NCBI GenBank assembly: GCA_905250025.1
Contig: CAJNOJ010000122.1
Coordinates: forward strand, 124,001 to 188,000
Source: Adineta ricciae
Taxonomy: Eukaryota > Rotifera > Eurotatoria > Adinetida > Adinetidae
DNA: 64,000 bases
Direction of reading: 5' to 3'
Shown: one piece after another, positions 1 to 11,192 of the stretch
How positions within the stretch are numbered: the first letter of the stretch is position 1
Layout of the letters: each line of letters begins with the position of its first letter
Notes under the pieces: model-generated
Told to the model about the DNA's origin: nothing
The model's input: only the letters and a program-made list of their open reading frames with translations
Database searches by the model: none
Position numbers and translations under genes: made by a program

Positions 1-355
1 TGATAATCAGTTAGTTATTTATTAATTATCGTTTAATTAGTGGATATTTAATAGCCAATTAGTTAAAAGTTGAAAACTCGAAGTTGAAAGTTTAATACTC
101 GAACTTTGTGTTCGAGTTATACATGTATGAGTCATGGGATCGATGTTGATTTTAATGAAGACGTAAGTAATGATATCTCTGTTGTCAACACGCATACTCA
201 CCCTGCAACTGCTATCTGAAGACAAAGTAGTTTTTGTTTGATAATGACTCAAAACAAATTTCGTTTGAATGTCGCTTATCTTTTCAAATGTTTAACAAAC
301 AAGAGTTCTTTTTTATACAACACGAAAGCGAAGCGAGTACATTAGTGACGAAAAA

Positions 356-2504
356 ATGGCTCGATTGGAGCGTTTACCAGCCGAATTATTTCATGAATTC
401 TTTCACTATCTTTGGACACATGAAATTCTTCATTCATTTTCAAACTTGAATGATCGATTTGATTCAATTCTCAAATCTTATTCATCATACCGAATCAATT
501 TTGAATCCATTCGGTCTTCTGTATATGGACGTATTTGCGAACAAATCCGACCGGAACAAGTTATCTCACTGATACTTTCCGACAAAAATGATACACCTGG
601 CCTGGTAAAGGTCTTTTTATCCCGTGTCCATATTCAACAATTCACAAATCTTCGATTACTCTCGTTGATACGGATTAGCCACGAATCAATGTGTCAAATA
701 TTACCCGAATTATCTAAATTGAAACGATTAAACTCTCTCTCAGTTGATAATTCTGGCGGAAAGGGAAAATTTGTTGACTTTATAGATAAAGAAAAGAATG
801 AAAACACGAAAGTTTATTCACTTTTACCCAAATCTTCTCCGGAGATAATTTTCCAATTGAAATATTTGTGTACAACGTATTCAAATGAATTAACATCGAT
901 GTATTTCCCAAATTTACTTCAATTACGACTAAATTGCTACTCATTATATGGTATCAATGCAATTCTTCAACAAGCACCACAATTGAAATTGCTCACACTT
1001 TTTCTCGATCTTTTCGATGGTTTTCAAGAGTTCCAACCCTGTTATTCATTACGAAAACTTATTATCATAATTAAATGTAAGTTCAACAGACCTTTGTTCG
1101 CACGATCTGTGTTGTACAATTCCTAGATGCACATATTTCAATAAATACAATCGGCCAATTCCTGGCAAATTTTACCAATTTAATGCATTTTGAACTGAAA
1201 GATGTATTTGGATTCGCGGATGGAAGTTTAATCGATGGATTCCGATGGCAGAGCATTGCTCAATCTTTTTCAACGTTCAGTTTCAAATTTAAGATGAAAG
1301 AGACATTAACTGAACGAAACTTAGATTCATTTCGCACACGATTCTGGATTGAAGAGAAACGTTGGTTTGTTGCTTGTCACGAACAATGTTTATTTGCTGT
1401 TCCACTTTCTGATTTCGGTCTACCATACATCCGTTTGACTTGTATGAACTCTATACATTCGACAGTACCGAATAACGCGATTCTCTATCAACCCAGACAA
1501 CTAATACTTCCTTGGCGAATCCCCAACACCCAATTTCGTTTCACATCTATGCGAAATCTTGCACTTGTTTGGTTTGGCTCAATTCAAACGCTATCATCGA
1601 TCATTGATTTGAGCCAAGTTCAGCATTTAACAATTCGTCCTGATTGTTTTTCTTTGTCGAAAGACATTCCGTCTTATATGCCAAAACTTCATACTTTATA
1701 CTTTGACGGACATGAAGTTGATAGAGATATGCCAGACCAAAGTGATTTATCAGGTTTACAATTGAAACAAATCCACACATTACAATTTTGTATCGCGAAG
1801 GATTCGAAGAAAAGTGTTTACGATCTTCAAATGATAAGTCATTCATTTCCATCGGTTGAACATCTAAATACTTGGCCTGTTAAATCAAGAACAGATATTA
1901 TTCGTATTATTGGGCTATTCAAACAATTATCAAGTATATCATTTGTTATTCATCAATCAGTGGACAAGACAACACGATCATCGGAATTCGATTCACAAGT
2001 GATTCTCAATGATATCAAACAATACCTTCATTATTCTGCAATATGTCGAACTGAATTCACATCAGTCAATGATCGTACACCTGAACTGCTTCATTTTTGG
2101 CTTCGTGAACGAGTGAGTGGACTTGAAGCATAGCGATTTCGATTCTTTGTTTTATATGCTTTCAGTTACCAAATGAAATTTTGTCGGATGATGAAAAGAG
2201 ACCATCATCTGGCTTTTTATGGTATAAAATCAAAAGCTTCTTTGGCATTAGCAAGAAAACTCGAATGATATTGCCTTGTATGGGTCTTTTGCCTATTTAC
2301 ACAGGTCCTTTCCTTAACAAATTTTCTTCATTACCTGCTAAGGTTCTTTGTGGGGGTTCTGTGATGATAGCTTATTATATCATTTCTTGTATTATAATAC
2401 ATAAACTTCTTGTTAATATGAAATCGATTTGCATCTTTTATTTTGGTTTTTTTATAACCTCTCTTGGCGTATTTTATTGGCGCAACTCGACCTCTTCGAA
2501 CTAA
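356..2504 (+). CDS. F-box/leucine-rich-like protein with hydrophobic C-terminal tail
   Basis: Three exons are predicted: 356-1076, 1127-2112 and 2166-2504, giving about 681 aa. Intron 1 (50 nt, GTAAGT..AG) keeps codon phase 1. Intron 2 (53 nt, GTGAGT..TTTCAG) is phase 0. Residues 6-45 read as an F-box (LPAELFHEFF then a hydrophobic helix), which in the family binds Skp1 of SCF ubiquitin ligases. The rest has irregular leucine-rich segments typical of substrate-recognition regions. Exon 3 encodes a basic linker followed by about three hydrophobic segments likely to span a membrane. If intron 2 is retained, the protein ends at 2133 as a 575-aa soluble form. No disabling mutation was seen. The same family appears as relics at 17.2-18.7 kb. 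The F-box call is strong; the ligase role is inferred from the family, and no substrate is predictable. Confidence 0.78.
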
Positions 2505-2544
2505 CAGTTTCATATTTTCATTTATTTTTGTGATTAATTTATTC

Positions 2545-2550
2545 AATAAA
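2545..2550 (+). terminator. Polyadenylation signal AATAAA of the F-box gene
   Basis: AATAAA lies 41 nt after the stop codon at 2504 and before the inverted-repeat element at 2615. This position supports exon 3 as the last coding exon rather than the earlier stop at 2133. Confidence 0.5.
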
Positions 2551-2614
2551 CTAATGGGAATCCTTTAAGGGGGAGTGTGTGTACGAGAATGCGTATATTT
2601 CAATATTTGCTATC

Positions 2615-2847
2615 TACCCAGGTCGAACAATCCTATACTCGGATCCGAAACATGAATTTCCTGGATTTTCTAAGTGTCATCATAGAACATAGCTAAAAAG
2701 ATCGCTCATAAAATTTGCAACAACCGACGGGATTTTTCTAGTCGGATTCCAATGCAATTCCGTTTCCAGGAATCCGATCGGATTTTGTCGGATGGTGGGA
2801 TCCGGTCAGATTCGATCGGATCCAGCATCGGATTTGTTGACCTGGGA
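2615..2847. repeat. Short non-autonomous inverted-repeat element, copy 1
   Basis: The left end reads TACCCAGGTCGAAC and the right end is its near reverse complement (GTTGACCTGGGA). The interior is rich in CGGATTC/GATCGGAT words and has no gene. A second element with the same ends and similar interior words lies at 11867-12061. This is the structure of a MITE-like element. No target-site duplication is obvious here. Confidence 0.6.
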
Positions 2848-3721
2848 ACGTCCAACACCCACACGCTCAAGATGGCAAAATATTATTTCCAACCCTGTAT
2901 TAAAATGAAGGATCGAATTGTTGAAATTCCATTATTTATTGTTACACTCAAAAGTACGCAGTGGAACGGAATGACATCGAAATATCACGTATTTCGATTA
3001 GATGATAAACAAGACCTCAGGGATATCTACATACTGACATAACTTAGTTTAGAGGAAAACCAATGTCGTCTCGGTGCTCTCTGAATATTCTCGCGATTAC
3101 GACTTGTGCGCACATCATGTTTAATTAGACGTTTGCGATAAAAGTCTCAATTTAGTTTTGAACTTGCAATTACAAACGACGGAATTCTTCTAATTAATTT
3201 GAGGAAGTAACTCTTAATGTATCAGGTTGAAATGCTCCGTTTCCGCTTAAAATAACTTTTATATGGAATGTTTATTTCATGGACGACAAAAAAGACACAA
3301 GATTTTCATAACTTTTTTGTTGGACTGTGTTTCTTTTTATTGGTCTAAATTAATAATCGATTGTTTTTTTTTTTGAATACCATATGACATGTCAACCAAG
3401 AAGAAGGAGAAAAGCAACTCGATCTAAATCCATAACTACAAAGAGAAAAGTTCCATTGAAGAATTCACGGGTACAGAAAGAATAACTCGACTGAATTAAT
3501 ATTCTACATAAATTTCGTAATTACATCGAAAAAGGAGAGTAGGAAATTTACTTGTCACTCCACAAATGACAACGAAGAAAAAAGAAAAAAAAATATAAAC
3601 CGATAAAGAATATCACTCAAATCACAAAGAAAAAAGACTTCTCAAGTCTGAAAATTGATTTACATCCTAAACTTTGTTTGGCAGGTTTTCAGAAAACCCG
3701 AATTAGCACCGCTCATATCAT
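2848..3721. other. Intergenic stretch, no firm gene
   Basis: There is a 56-codon reading frame at 2872-3042 (ATG at 2872) right after the repeat element, with no recognisable domain and no intron signal. The rest is AT-rich with a poly-T run near 3363. I see nothing else that can be supported. Confidence 0.4.
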
Positions 3722-5824
3722 CTAATAGGAATACTTGGACGAAAGAATGTTGAGAACTAAGATATGAGGCAAGAAGGAATTGAGTTCCGGTCGAAGATTT
3801 GAATGAATCAGACGAATATCACCTGCCCATTCGTGACATAAAGATGTCAACATCAAACGCTGAAGATTTCCACATGCGGGCGACTGATCAAGTAATTGTT
3901 CGAATGGTTTCGTTGAACGTTGACTAGAAGAATGGCTTGTTGTAGATGATAATGTGAATTGTACTAGAAGCAAATAAGCATCCGAAGAAAGAATCGATGG
4001 TCGAGATGAACAGGTGGATGATGCTGGAAGCTTTGGTAGAAGAAGATACTCATTTGGTGAGCCAAAATCAAGAAAGTATTTCATTTCTTGTCGTTTACGT
4101 AATGGAAGTGATGAAGACGGAAGAAGATCTTTGGTTAATAGAAGGCAGTGTTTCGATTCAATTGGCGCCATTGTCTCAGATGAACTAGAAAAGGAAAATC
4201 GATGAATTATTGAACATTTTTATGGAAGATATTACATGATTGGGTCGTCTAGTTGATTTGCTGATTCTTTAAGATTATAATTCACCGGTGTGGGAAGTTT
4301 GGAAAGTTTACTGGAAAATTTTCGCATTAGAATTTGTTTCTTCTTGCTTTCGCATGGTGATATGTCGTTGGTTTTGACTTGATTCTTCTCCTTACGCATT
4401 TGGATAATCAAATCACGACATTGAGCAAATTGTGGCGAATTACGTAAACAATATGGATAACTCGAGTCCTTTAAAAACCGCTGAATACTTAAATAATACG
4501 ATCGAAGTGTTTCCGGATCATATTTTAAACCTTTTCGTGTTCGAATCGACGTTAAATAATCGATTAAATACGTTCGCATTGTATCCGGATCAATATCCAC
4601 CAGTGTTGTTGACGAGATATCGTAATATCGTTTTAAAAATTTACGAAAACGACGAACATCTTGACGCGTCTTCAGTTTTGTGTTGCCCAACGCTCGACGT
4701 AATGGTGTATGCATATCTTCATACAACGAAGAAGTGAACTAAAATAGAAAAGCCAGGTCTATTTATCAAATAAAAGACGCAAAAGACTACATAATTGAAT
4801 TCATGAATTAATCTCGAGCATAATTCTTCTCTAAAAACACGAGTCAGCATCTCGCGTTCCCCACTGACTCATCTTTCTAAAGAAATACTTACAGATGTTA
4901 GGAATACCGCCATAGATAAAAAAAAAAAAGAAAATCACATCATGTTTTTCTTCTTCTACTTTTTGAATAAATATGAGTAACTGCTTGTCTCTTTGCGGTG
5001 AATTTAAAAAGAAATGCTATTTATATAAACATTTTTTTCCTCTCTGGCGCACTTGTTCCTTTTTTTTCCTCTTTGAAAAGAACTGCCATACTGTTGTCGT
5101 TTTTCTTTTTCAAATTACCTTCACATACACATAGTATATATGTATCAGATGACGAACAAACTTGTATTGCTTTTTTTTATGGATTACTGTCAAGTGTGAT
5201 GATCAATAAGTCGGATACGATGATCGCCATACGCAAACACTTCCACCGTATGATAAGCGCGGGTGGAGAAGATAAAACTAAGACAAAAAAGCTGACTGTG
5301 TATATATTGAAGAACCCGATCTATTCGGCTCCTATATGTAACGCATTTTATAGTTCATCTATGTTCTCATCTTATCACTGGATGTCTTTTATGACATTCG
5401 CACGTAAACAGATGTCGAAAAAAAGAGGAATTTGTCTGTATCATTTTGTTGTCTTTTATGTAACGACGGTAAATCGAGATAAAACTACAGGTATGCTCTA
5501 TTTTTGGCAACACGGGAGAAAAGAACGAGAATTCTATTTACTAGTGATAAACATATTTTCTCTTGAAAATACAAAGAAGAAAAAGCCTATTCAGATTACC
5601 TCATCTTCTTTATTTGAATTGGAAATTGTAATTAATCCTAAATTCGATGTTGAGCACAAAATCGGATTGTTTTTTGCTGTTGATAATTTATATTTGGTCT
5701 TCGTCGGGCATAATTCATCAATGGAATCTTTACTTGTCGACGACGACGGAGGAGTTTCTATTGTATAAAAATCTCGTACATCCATAGGTTTACTCGGTGT
5801 GTAGATCACAATACTTTCACTCAT
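3722..5824 (-). CDS. Recombinase-like protein with a tyrosine-recombinase SAM-like domain (Crypton/DUF3504 type)
   Basis: Predicted exons on the minus strand are 5824-5600, 4738-4236 and 4184-3722 (phases 0 and 2), giving about 396 aa. The middle exon carries the best clue: a helical stretch with FRKFLKRYYD, then MRTYLIDYLTSIRTRKG, then TLRSYYLSIQRFLKD. This resembles the N-terminal core-binding domain of tyrosine recombinases as found in Crypton-derived, DUF3504-type animal proteins. The last exon is Ser/Leu-rich, and I see no catalytic Arg..His-x-x-Arg..Tyr set, so recombinase activity is unlikely. The first exon is Ser/Asp-rich. An alternative first exon at 4913-4893 (MAVFLTS, GTAAGT donor) would also join in frame, so the start is uncertain. 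The exon structure is plausible; the family assignment is tentative. Confidence 0.45.
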
Positions 5825-8800
5825 TCGTTCCTAATGTTTTAGTTATGGACACGCATCAGAAGTTAACAACACATATCAAAATAACTTTTTAACGCTGATG
5901 ATATAGACGAGTAAAACAGATGGTAAAAATAGACAACAAAAGAATGACGACAACGACTTTTATGCGTGTGTGAGTGTGTGTGTGCCTTTTGTGTAGTAGT
6001 GATAGTAGTTTAGTGTGTGCGTATGCGTTTCTTTTGCTTTTTTCGCGTGCTCGACGAACGGATAGATTGTTCTTCTATACATACACATTATCGTTGGAGA
6101 AAAAAAAACGAGAGAAGAAGAAGGAAAAATAGAACAAAACATCAGCAGACGGAAAAGAAACATAACCGAGAAGAGAGAGAAAAGAACACATCTTTACGAT
6201 GCAAAGAGACGAAAAAACGGACCTGTGTTGTTCGTTGTTGTCAGCGTACTATTTACTTGTTTGCAAATTAAATCAAGGTGTAATGTCATTCTATTGCCAT
6301 ACCCGTATGTTTATGTACGATGTTTTCGTCTTGATGATCGTCGTATGAAACTTTTATCTTTGATAATTTTCTTCGTTTTGCTTTTATGGTCGCTTTTATT
6401 GTTCTCGAACATACACATCGACATAAAATTTCTTCTCTTCTTTTTCTGATTAAATATTTAATCTATCTTTGCATATGGGAAAGAATACAAAAATATAGAA
6501 TTTGCCCAACATCAACACTTGTGTAGTTCGAGAGGTACTCGATGTTTTTTCATTACTCGAAGATGATTAATTGTCGATGATAACATTTTCCTTGATGCTT
6601 ATCGAAGACGGAATATATTGAAAATACTCAGTTCCCTATGAAAACGTGTGTTTCAAATTTTTATTTTAGACTGAAATAATCGAGATGCGCAATTAAATGA
6701 ACTTCATTTTGATGACTTCTGTCTCTGAATGTTCTTATTTTTAGACGAGATAGAAAAAAAAGACGTAAATTAGAATATATGCTTATAAATATGCGTACTT
6801 TCAACAAGAAGAAGACAAAGATGAAATACTGTAAGAGTGTAAACGTGATTGTATAACTGTAGAACATTTCAAGAATATTTTTAGTCATTTCATTTAATTA
6901 TTCAAGATTATATCCGATACAAAGGACGATGTGATACTTGTACATTCTGTCAGACAGTTTTCTATCTGAAAAATGTATTACTGTATATGATCGTGGTATA
7001 CAGGTCAAAGCGATGCGTGTTTTTGCTGTCAAGGAAAAAAAATCAAAGCTAACAAAGGCGGAAAAGATGAGTAATTGTATTGTAAAACATGAATACGTGC
7101 GTTGTGGATCACTGGAAGCTTCAATTAGCCGACAAACAGTAGTGTAAAACCGAGAGATGTATTATAGGAAAAAAACCGTGCGTCGATATTACTAAATTTA
7201 CTGATGAAGATTTTCAAGATAAATTCCAAAATCTATGTTAGAAAATGACGTTGATGGCATTTACGTGTGCCTTGTTGGTCGTTAACAATAGATAACGTTT
7301 TAAAAAGAGATGTTTTTGCTAATCATTTTGTGAAAGTGCTCAAAATGTTATCGATGGAATTATGATCATAGGTGTTCGAACAACATCTCGGAGAGAAGCA
7401 GCCGATTCTATGCCCTTAAAATTAGCAGAATCACAACGAAATCAATAGAATCTTAGAATTCTGCAAGAGCAGCTCCCTCCTCCAATAAACACTGCGCATA
7501 TAATCTATGAAGGTCGTGATCGTTTCTTATAGTGCATTTTAAGGAGTTATGCGTAGTTTCATCTCAGAATGGAATTACTTTTGACGCAACGGAAAGTAAT
7601 CCGAAATGGAGATTATTACAGAAAACAAACATAACACTAGAATATATTGTTAGTAAACCACGATCATTGCGGAGAAATATCACACGTATCATTTTGCTTA
7701 GAATCAACTGTTGCCCTTTTGGCTTTGTCTTTATTTAATTAATCTTAATACAGTATTTCCACAAAATTCTGATTCTTCTAAAACGTCTCTCTCTCACATC
7801 ATCATCCTATGTGAAAATCAATCTGTTTTAAATCTTTGTGAACATTAGGGAAAAGCAAGGCAATCTATACAGCAAAGTCTATATGTACAGAAACGATTTT
7901 TAGTTTTGTAAATAGTCTCTTTTAATGAAAACCAGAAATATATTCTACGATCACATGTGTTTATTGAAGATTTTCTACTTGAGAAAACTTGAATCTGTAC
8001 TTCATTTGTCTAGAAAATCTGTTTCGTTCAGAGAGAACTAATAGTAATCAAGTGATAAAAGAATGAACGTCTTGGAAAATATAAGAATTAGCAAAGAGAA
8101 ATCCAAAAAGAGGAAAAGTGAGTTCTTAGAAATAAAGTTCTTCAGGTGTTATACGAAGTACATGAAGTCTCGCTTTTCCCTCCTTAGAGATACCGTCAGA
8201 TTTATTAGAAATATTTCTTATGAAAATTTTCATATCCAATTATCAGAATCAACTGAGAAGATGGTGAAACATTTCTTCTTTAGACGTGCGTACTACAAGT
8301 AATCATCAGATTCCATTGAAAATTCGATCAATGTTGATATATTAGCTTTCAATATGAACATTTCTCATATTTTTCGAAGGAAACGAAATGTCGCCCAAGA
8401 TTCAAAAAGTTAAATTGATACTGTTCTCCACGGTATAACTTGTGCACTGGTCGATTACTTCGTTTATTTCTTGGTAGTGAAAGATATGAATGAAATCATT
8501 CTCTCAACTGACATGAAAAAAAGATCAAAGTTTTCAATTTTGCTTCCGAAAATAATCCTTATGTGAACTGCAAAACCTCGTACATTATTTTAGACTAAGT
8601 TAGCAGAAAAGTCTCTAATGCTTGAAGAAAATGTCTGTGCATAAAATCATGGGAAATAGCGGTAAAACAACGGTTGAGAAGCATGAAATGATATCCTCCA
8701 TGAAACGAGTAGCCGAAAAAAAAATGAAGTCATGAGCTAGTGACGGAGGGTTGTCTTCATGTTTTTTATAAGATAACCGTCTCTATTCGGACCTCATACA

Positions 8801-9037
8801 TCAATGCAACAGATGCATTGCTTATAATGAAATAAACTTGATGTGGTGCAATAATAACCATCATCCTTCGTTAATGACTCATCGGTTACTCAATGCACGT
8901 CAAACGACATGTCTTTTAATATTTTATTTAAGACAAAGAGAGAAAGAAAAACTTTTCCAAATGATGAAAAATAAAAAGATCAGCTGGTATCGTCTTACAC
9001 ACAGCGATTGGGTTTAAATGCAACGTCTCATTTATGC
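5825..9037. other. Long stretch without a convincing gene
   Basis: Reading frames here are short, poly-Phe/Lys-rich and lack splice or domain support. There are a GT-rich microsatellite around 5962-5983 and long A/T runs. Around 7200-7740 several short frames look protein-like (for example at 7370-7430) but are broken by stops, so a decayed gene is possible. The best short frame is 8063-8302 (79 codons, very basic), without any recognisable motif. Confidence 0.4.
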
Positions 9038-9337
9038 TTACTTAGCATTCTTCGGTGCGACATAAAAACCTTGTTGATTTTGAAGAGCATTTCGATCGAC
9101 GGGGATCAACTGGTAAACATTGACACATTGAACTTGAACTAAAAATGTCGATAGTTTCCTCTCGGTTCCCGTTGCAGTTGACGAATACCGACTTGAACGT
9201 GTTTCTTTGTTTGATCGAGGTTGAAAATGTGTCTTATATGAAATCGTTTGAGATCTCTTCACACTGGAATTTGAGGGTGGAACACTTTCAAAAATCTCTT
9301 TGATTTCATCATAATTAAACTGATATTCAGTCTCCAT
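9038..9337 (-). CDS. Small hypothetical protein, about 99 aa
   Basis: A single frame runs from an ATG at 9337 (METEYQFNYDE) to a stop at 9038. The composition is hydrophilic, acidic at the start and Ser/Thr/Arg-rich in the middle, with no signal peptide or membrane segment. It is head to head with the gene starting at 9634, about 300 bp apart, which would allow a shared promoter region. I do not recognise a family. The use of GAA/GAT/CGA codons is like that of the real genes nearby, which is the main reason to keep it. A splice from about 9165 cannot be excluded. Confidence 0.4.
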   Translation of the reverse strand: METEYQFNYDEIKEIFESVPPSNSSVKRSQTISYKTHFQPRSNKETRSSRYSSTATGTERKLSTFLVQVQCVNVYQLIPVDRNALQNQQGFYVAPKNAK

Positions 9338-9633
9338 CGTTTTCGATTGTTTGTTTTCTACTATGATAAACATGTTTATCACTCGACATATATATTCGTC
9401 AATGTGTGAACATCACAGTCAGACGCACACGAAAATTAGACTATTAAACGAATTATTCAATTGTCTTTTTCATCAACGACGCGTCAGCTATGCACATCTC
9501 TTCGACGTCATTATGTTCGTTGACTTTCTTCTATTGGATGTTATTTGTCAAACAATACAGGGTATAATAGAATTTTATATCATTGTTAGTTTTGCATTTA
9601 TTCTGACCGAATCAGAACTAGAAAACTTCGGGA

Positions 9634-10297
9634 ATGATAGGCGTTGTGGCGCAAGTAAAACAATCTGTGGAACGTCGACAAAGCTCAGATGAAGTTCGGA
9701 TCAAAAAAGAAAATATTGGCCTTGAAGATTATCAGCATCATTTATTCAATAATCAAAATAAACGTGATAGTTATTGTGAAGATTTAAACAAAATCAAAGT
9801 TCGATTCGATAAATCAATACCGAACATGCAGCAAATTATTCAAACGGATATGAAACGAATAAATATAAATAAACTTTATGATCGTCAACTGAGAGAAACT
9901 GTACATGGAACAAGAGGATTAGATTGGCAGCATAAGTAAGAGAAATTATTATTTGTTTTGCGAGAAAATCTTTTTAAACCTTAGAGAGCAATTAAAACGA
10001 TTCAAAAATGACGAGCGTGATATTCGTCGTGAATTACTTCGTCTAAATTATGATTTAGCAAAAATTTCTTTTTCATCTTATCTAAATGGAAGTTTGAATA
10101 AAAATCCGTTGCATCATTCAACAAAAAAAACAAAAGCGGTTCTTAAGCGTTCATTATTAATCACTGATCGCCGAGTGTCAATCAATTTCTCGACGCCAAC
10201 AAATCAAACACAATCATCATCATCTGGAAATGAATCATCGTCGAGGATAAGACAAAAACAATTCCATCGACAAGAAATCAAAGAATTTTTTGCGTAA
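9634..10297 (+). CDS. Coiled-coil-like protein of unknown function (gene A)
   Basis: Two exons, 9634-9935 and 9985-10297, are joined across a 49-nt GTAAGA..TTAG intron in phase 2, giving 204 aa. The protein is charged and helical (FDKSIPNMQQIIQTDMKR; FKNDERDIRRELLRLNYDL), followed by a Ser/Gln-rich tail ending in EIKEFFA. There is no signal peptide. The gene converges on a truncated CCDC170 copy at 10411-10868. A ruined copy of gene A lies in the same orientation next to the intact CCDC170 gene (25849-26165). The gene pair was therefore duplicated, and this copy of gene A is the surviving one. The family is not recognised; the coiled-coil character suggests a cytoskeletal or ciliary partner, but that is only an inference. 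Confidence 0.7.
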
Positions 10298-10410
10298 CGA
10301 ACATTGGTTTATTTTAAAGCAGAAAACGGAAACATACATTAAGTTCGTTTGAACACTGTTCCTTGTTTTTTCTTAACATTACTGACAAAACGGTATGCAT
10401 ACGAGATATG

Positions 10411-10868
10411 TTAGTATGTTCGTGGGTCGAGTTCCGCATGATGATTGGCTTGATTTCGACGAGAAACAGGACTTGGAGTACGACGACGACCATGGGCGGA
10501 GTGAGTGACAGGGTGATGATGATGAGGAGGAGGAGGTGGTTGACGTCTTTGATAAGGCGGTAACTGTTGCTGAGGTGCATTTGTTGAAGGTGGAATTTGA
10601 AGAAGAGCAACAGGCATTGATGACTGAGCAACACTGAGCTAAGTTGTTGTAAAGTGCCTTTTAAGAATCGTAATTCATTTGATAAAGTTCGTACAGCATT
10701 ATCCGACGAAATCAATGTTCGATTGGTTTCATCATCGACAGAATGCATTTTATCTTGTAAAGAAGAGATTTTAAATGCTTGTTTATCTCGGGCATTTTCT
10801 AATCGACTAATATCTTCTAGAAGACGACGAACTTCCTTTTCTCGTTCGATCAATCGATTCTTGAGCAA
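10411..10868 (-). pseudogene. Truncated copy of CCDC170 (last two exons only)
   Basis: The sequence is nearly identical to the last two exons of the intact gene at 26285-26935, including the His/Pro/Gln-rich C-terminus ending RTY. Similarity begins at the 5' edge of exon 8 (10866) and stops there, so the first seven exons are absent. Inside, the stretch that in the intact gene holds the last intron and the start of exon 9 (roughly 26543-26718) is deleted, which destroys the frame. It also lacks the short segment matching 26315-26337. The similarity continues through the intergenic spacer into gene A (9634-10297), so the copy arose as a block. Confidence 0.85.
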
Positions 10869-11192
10869 CTTTCTCTAGCTAAAGAGAAATCAATCGTTAT
10901 TTGATTCGAGATTTGAATAAGACAAACCTGATCAACAGAAATGTTTAACCATGGATAGATCACTGCGAAAGAAAGATCAGATGCTACTGATTTTCCACAC
11001 AATATGTTGTGTTCGATAATATTGTATTGAAATAAAGAAATACCTAAAGGAAAAATATACATCGTGATGTGCTCTTTTTCGCAAAGCAAAGCTACTCATT
11101 GTAGTGAAAGTCCGGTAAAGAGGAATTTTATTTAATTCTAATTTTGAGATTAATCTACATTAGTTTTTATGACTTTATCTCATGGAACATAC

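Noticed and set aside
13-355. Short frames at the left edge
   Set aside because: Two overlapping 71-codon frames on opposite strands with no motif; more likely the 5' region of the F-box gene.
2181-2504. Independent small membrane protein gene
   Set aside because: It would need a TTG start; a consensus intron (2113-2165) joins this frame in phase to the F-box gene instead.
4998-5768. A 256-codon open frame on the plus strand
   Set aside because: It is Phe/Lys/Ser-rich with no domain, and it overlaps on the opposite strand an exon (5824-5600) with better codon use, an ATG and a proper donor site.
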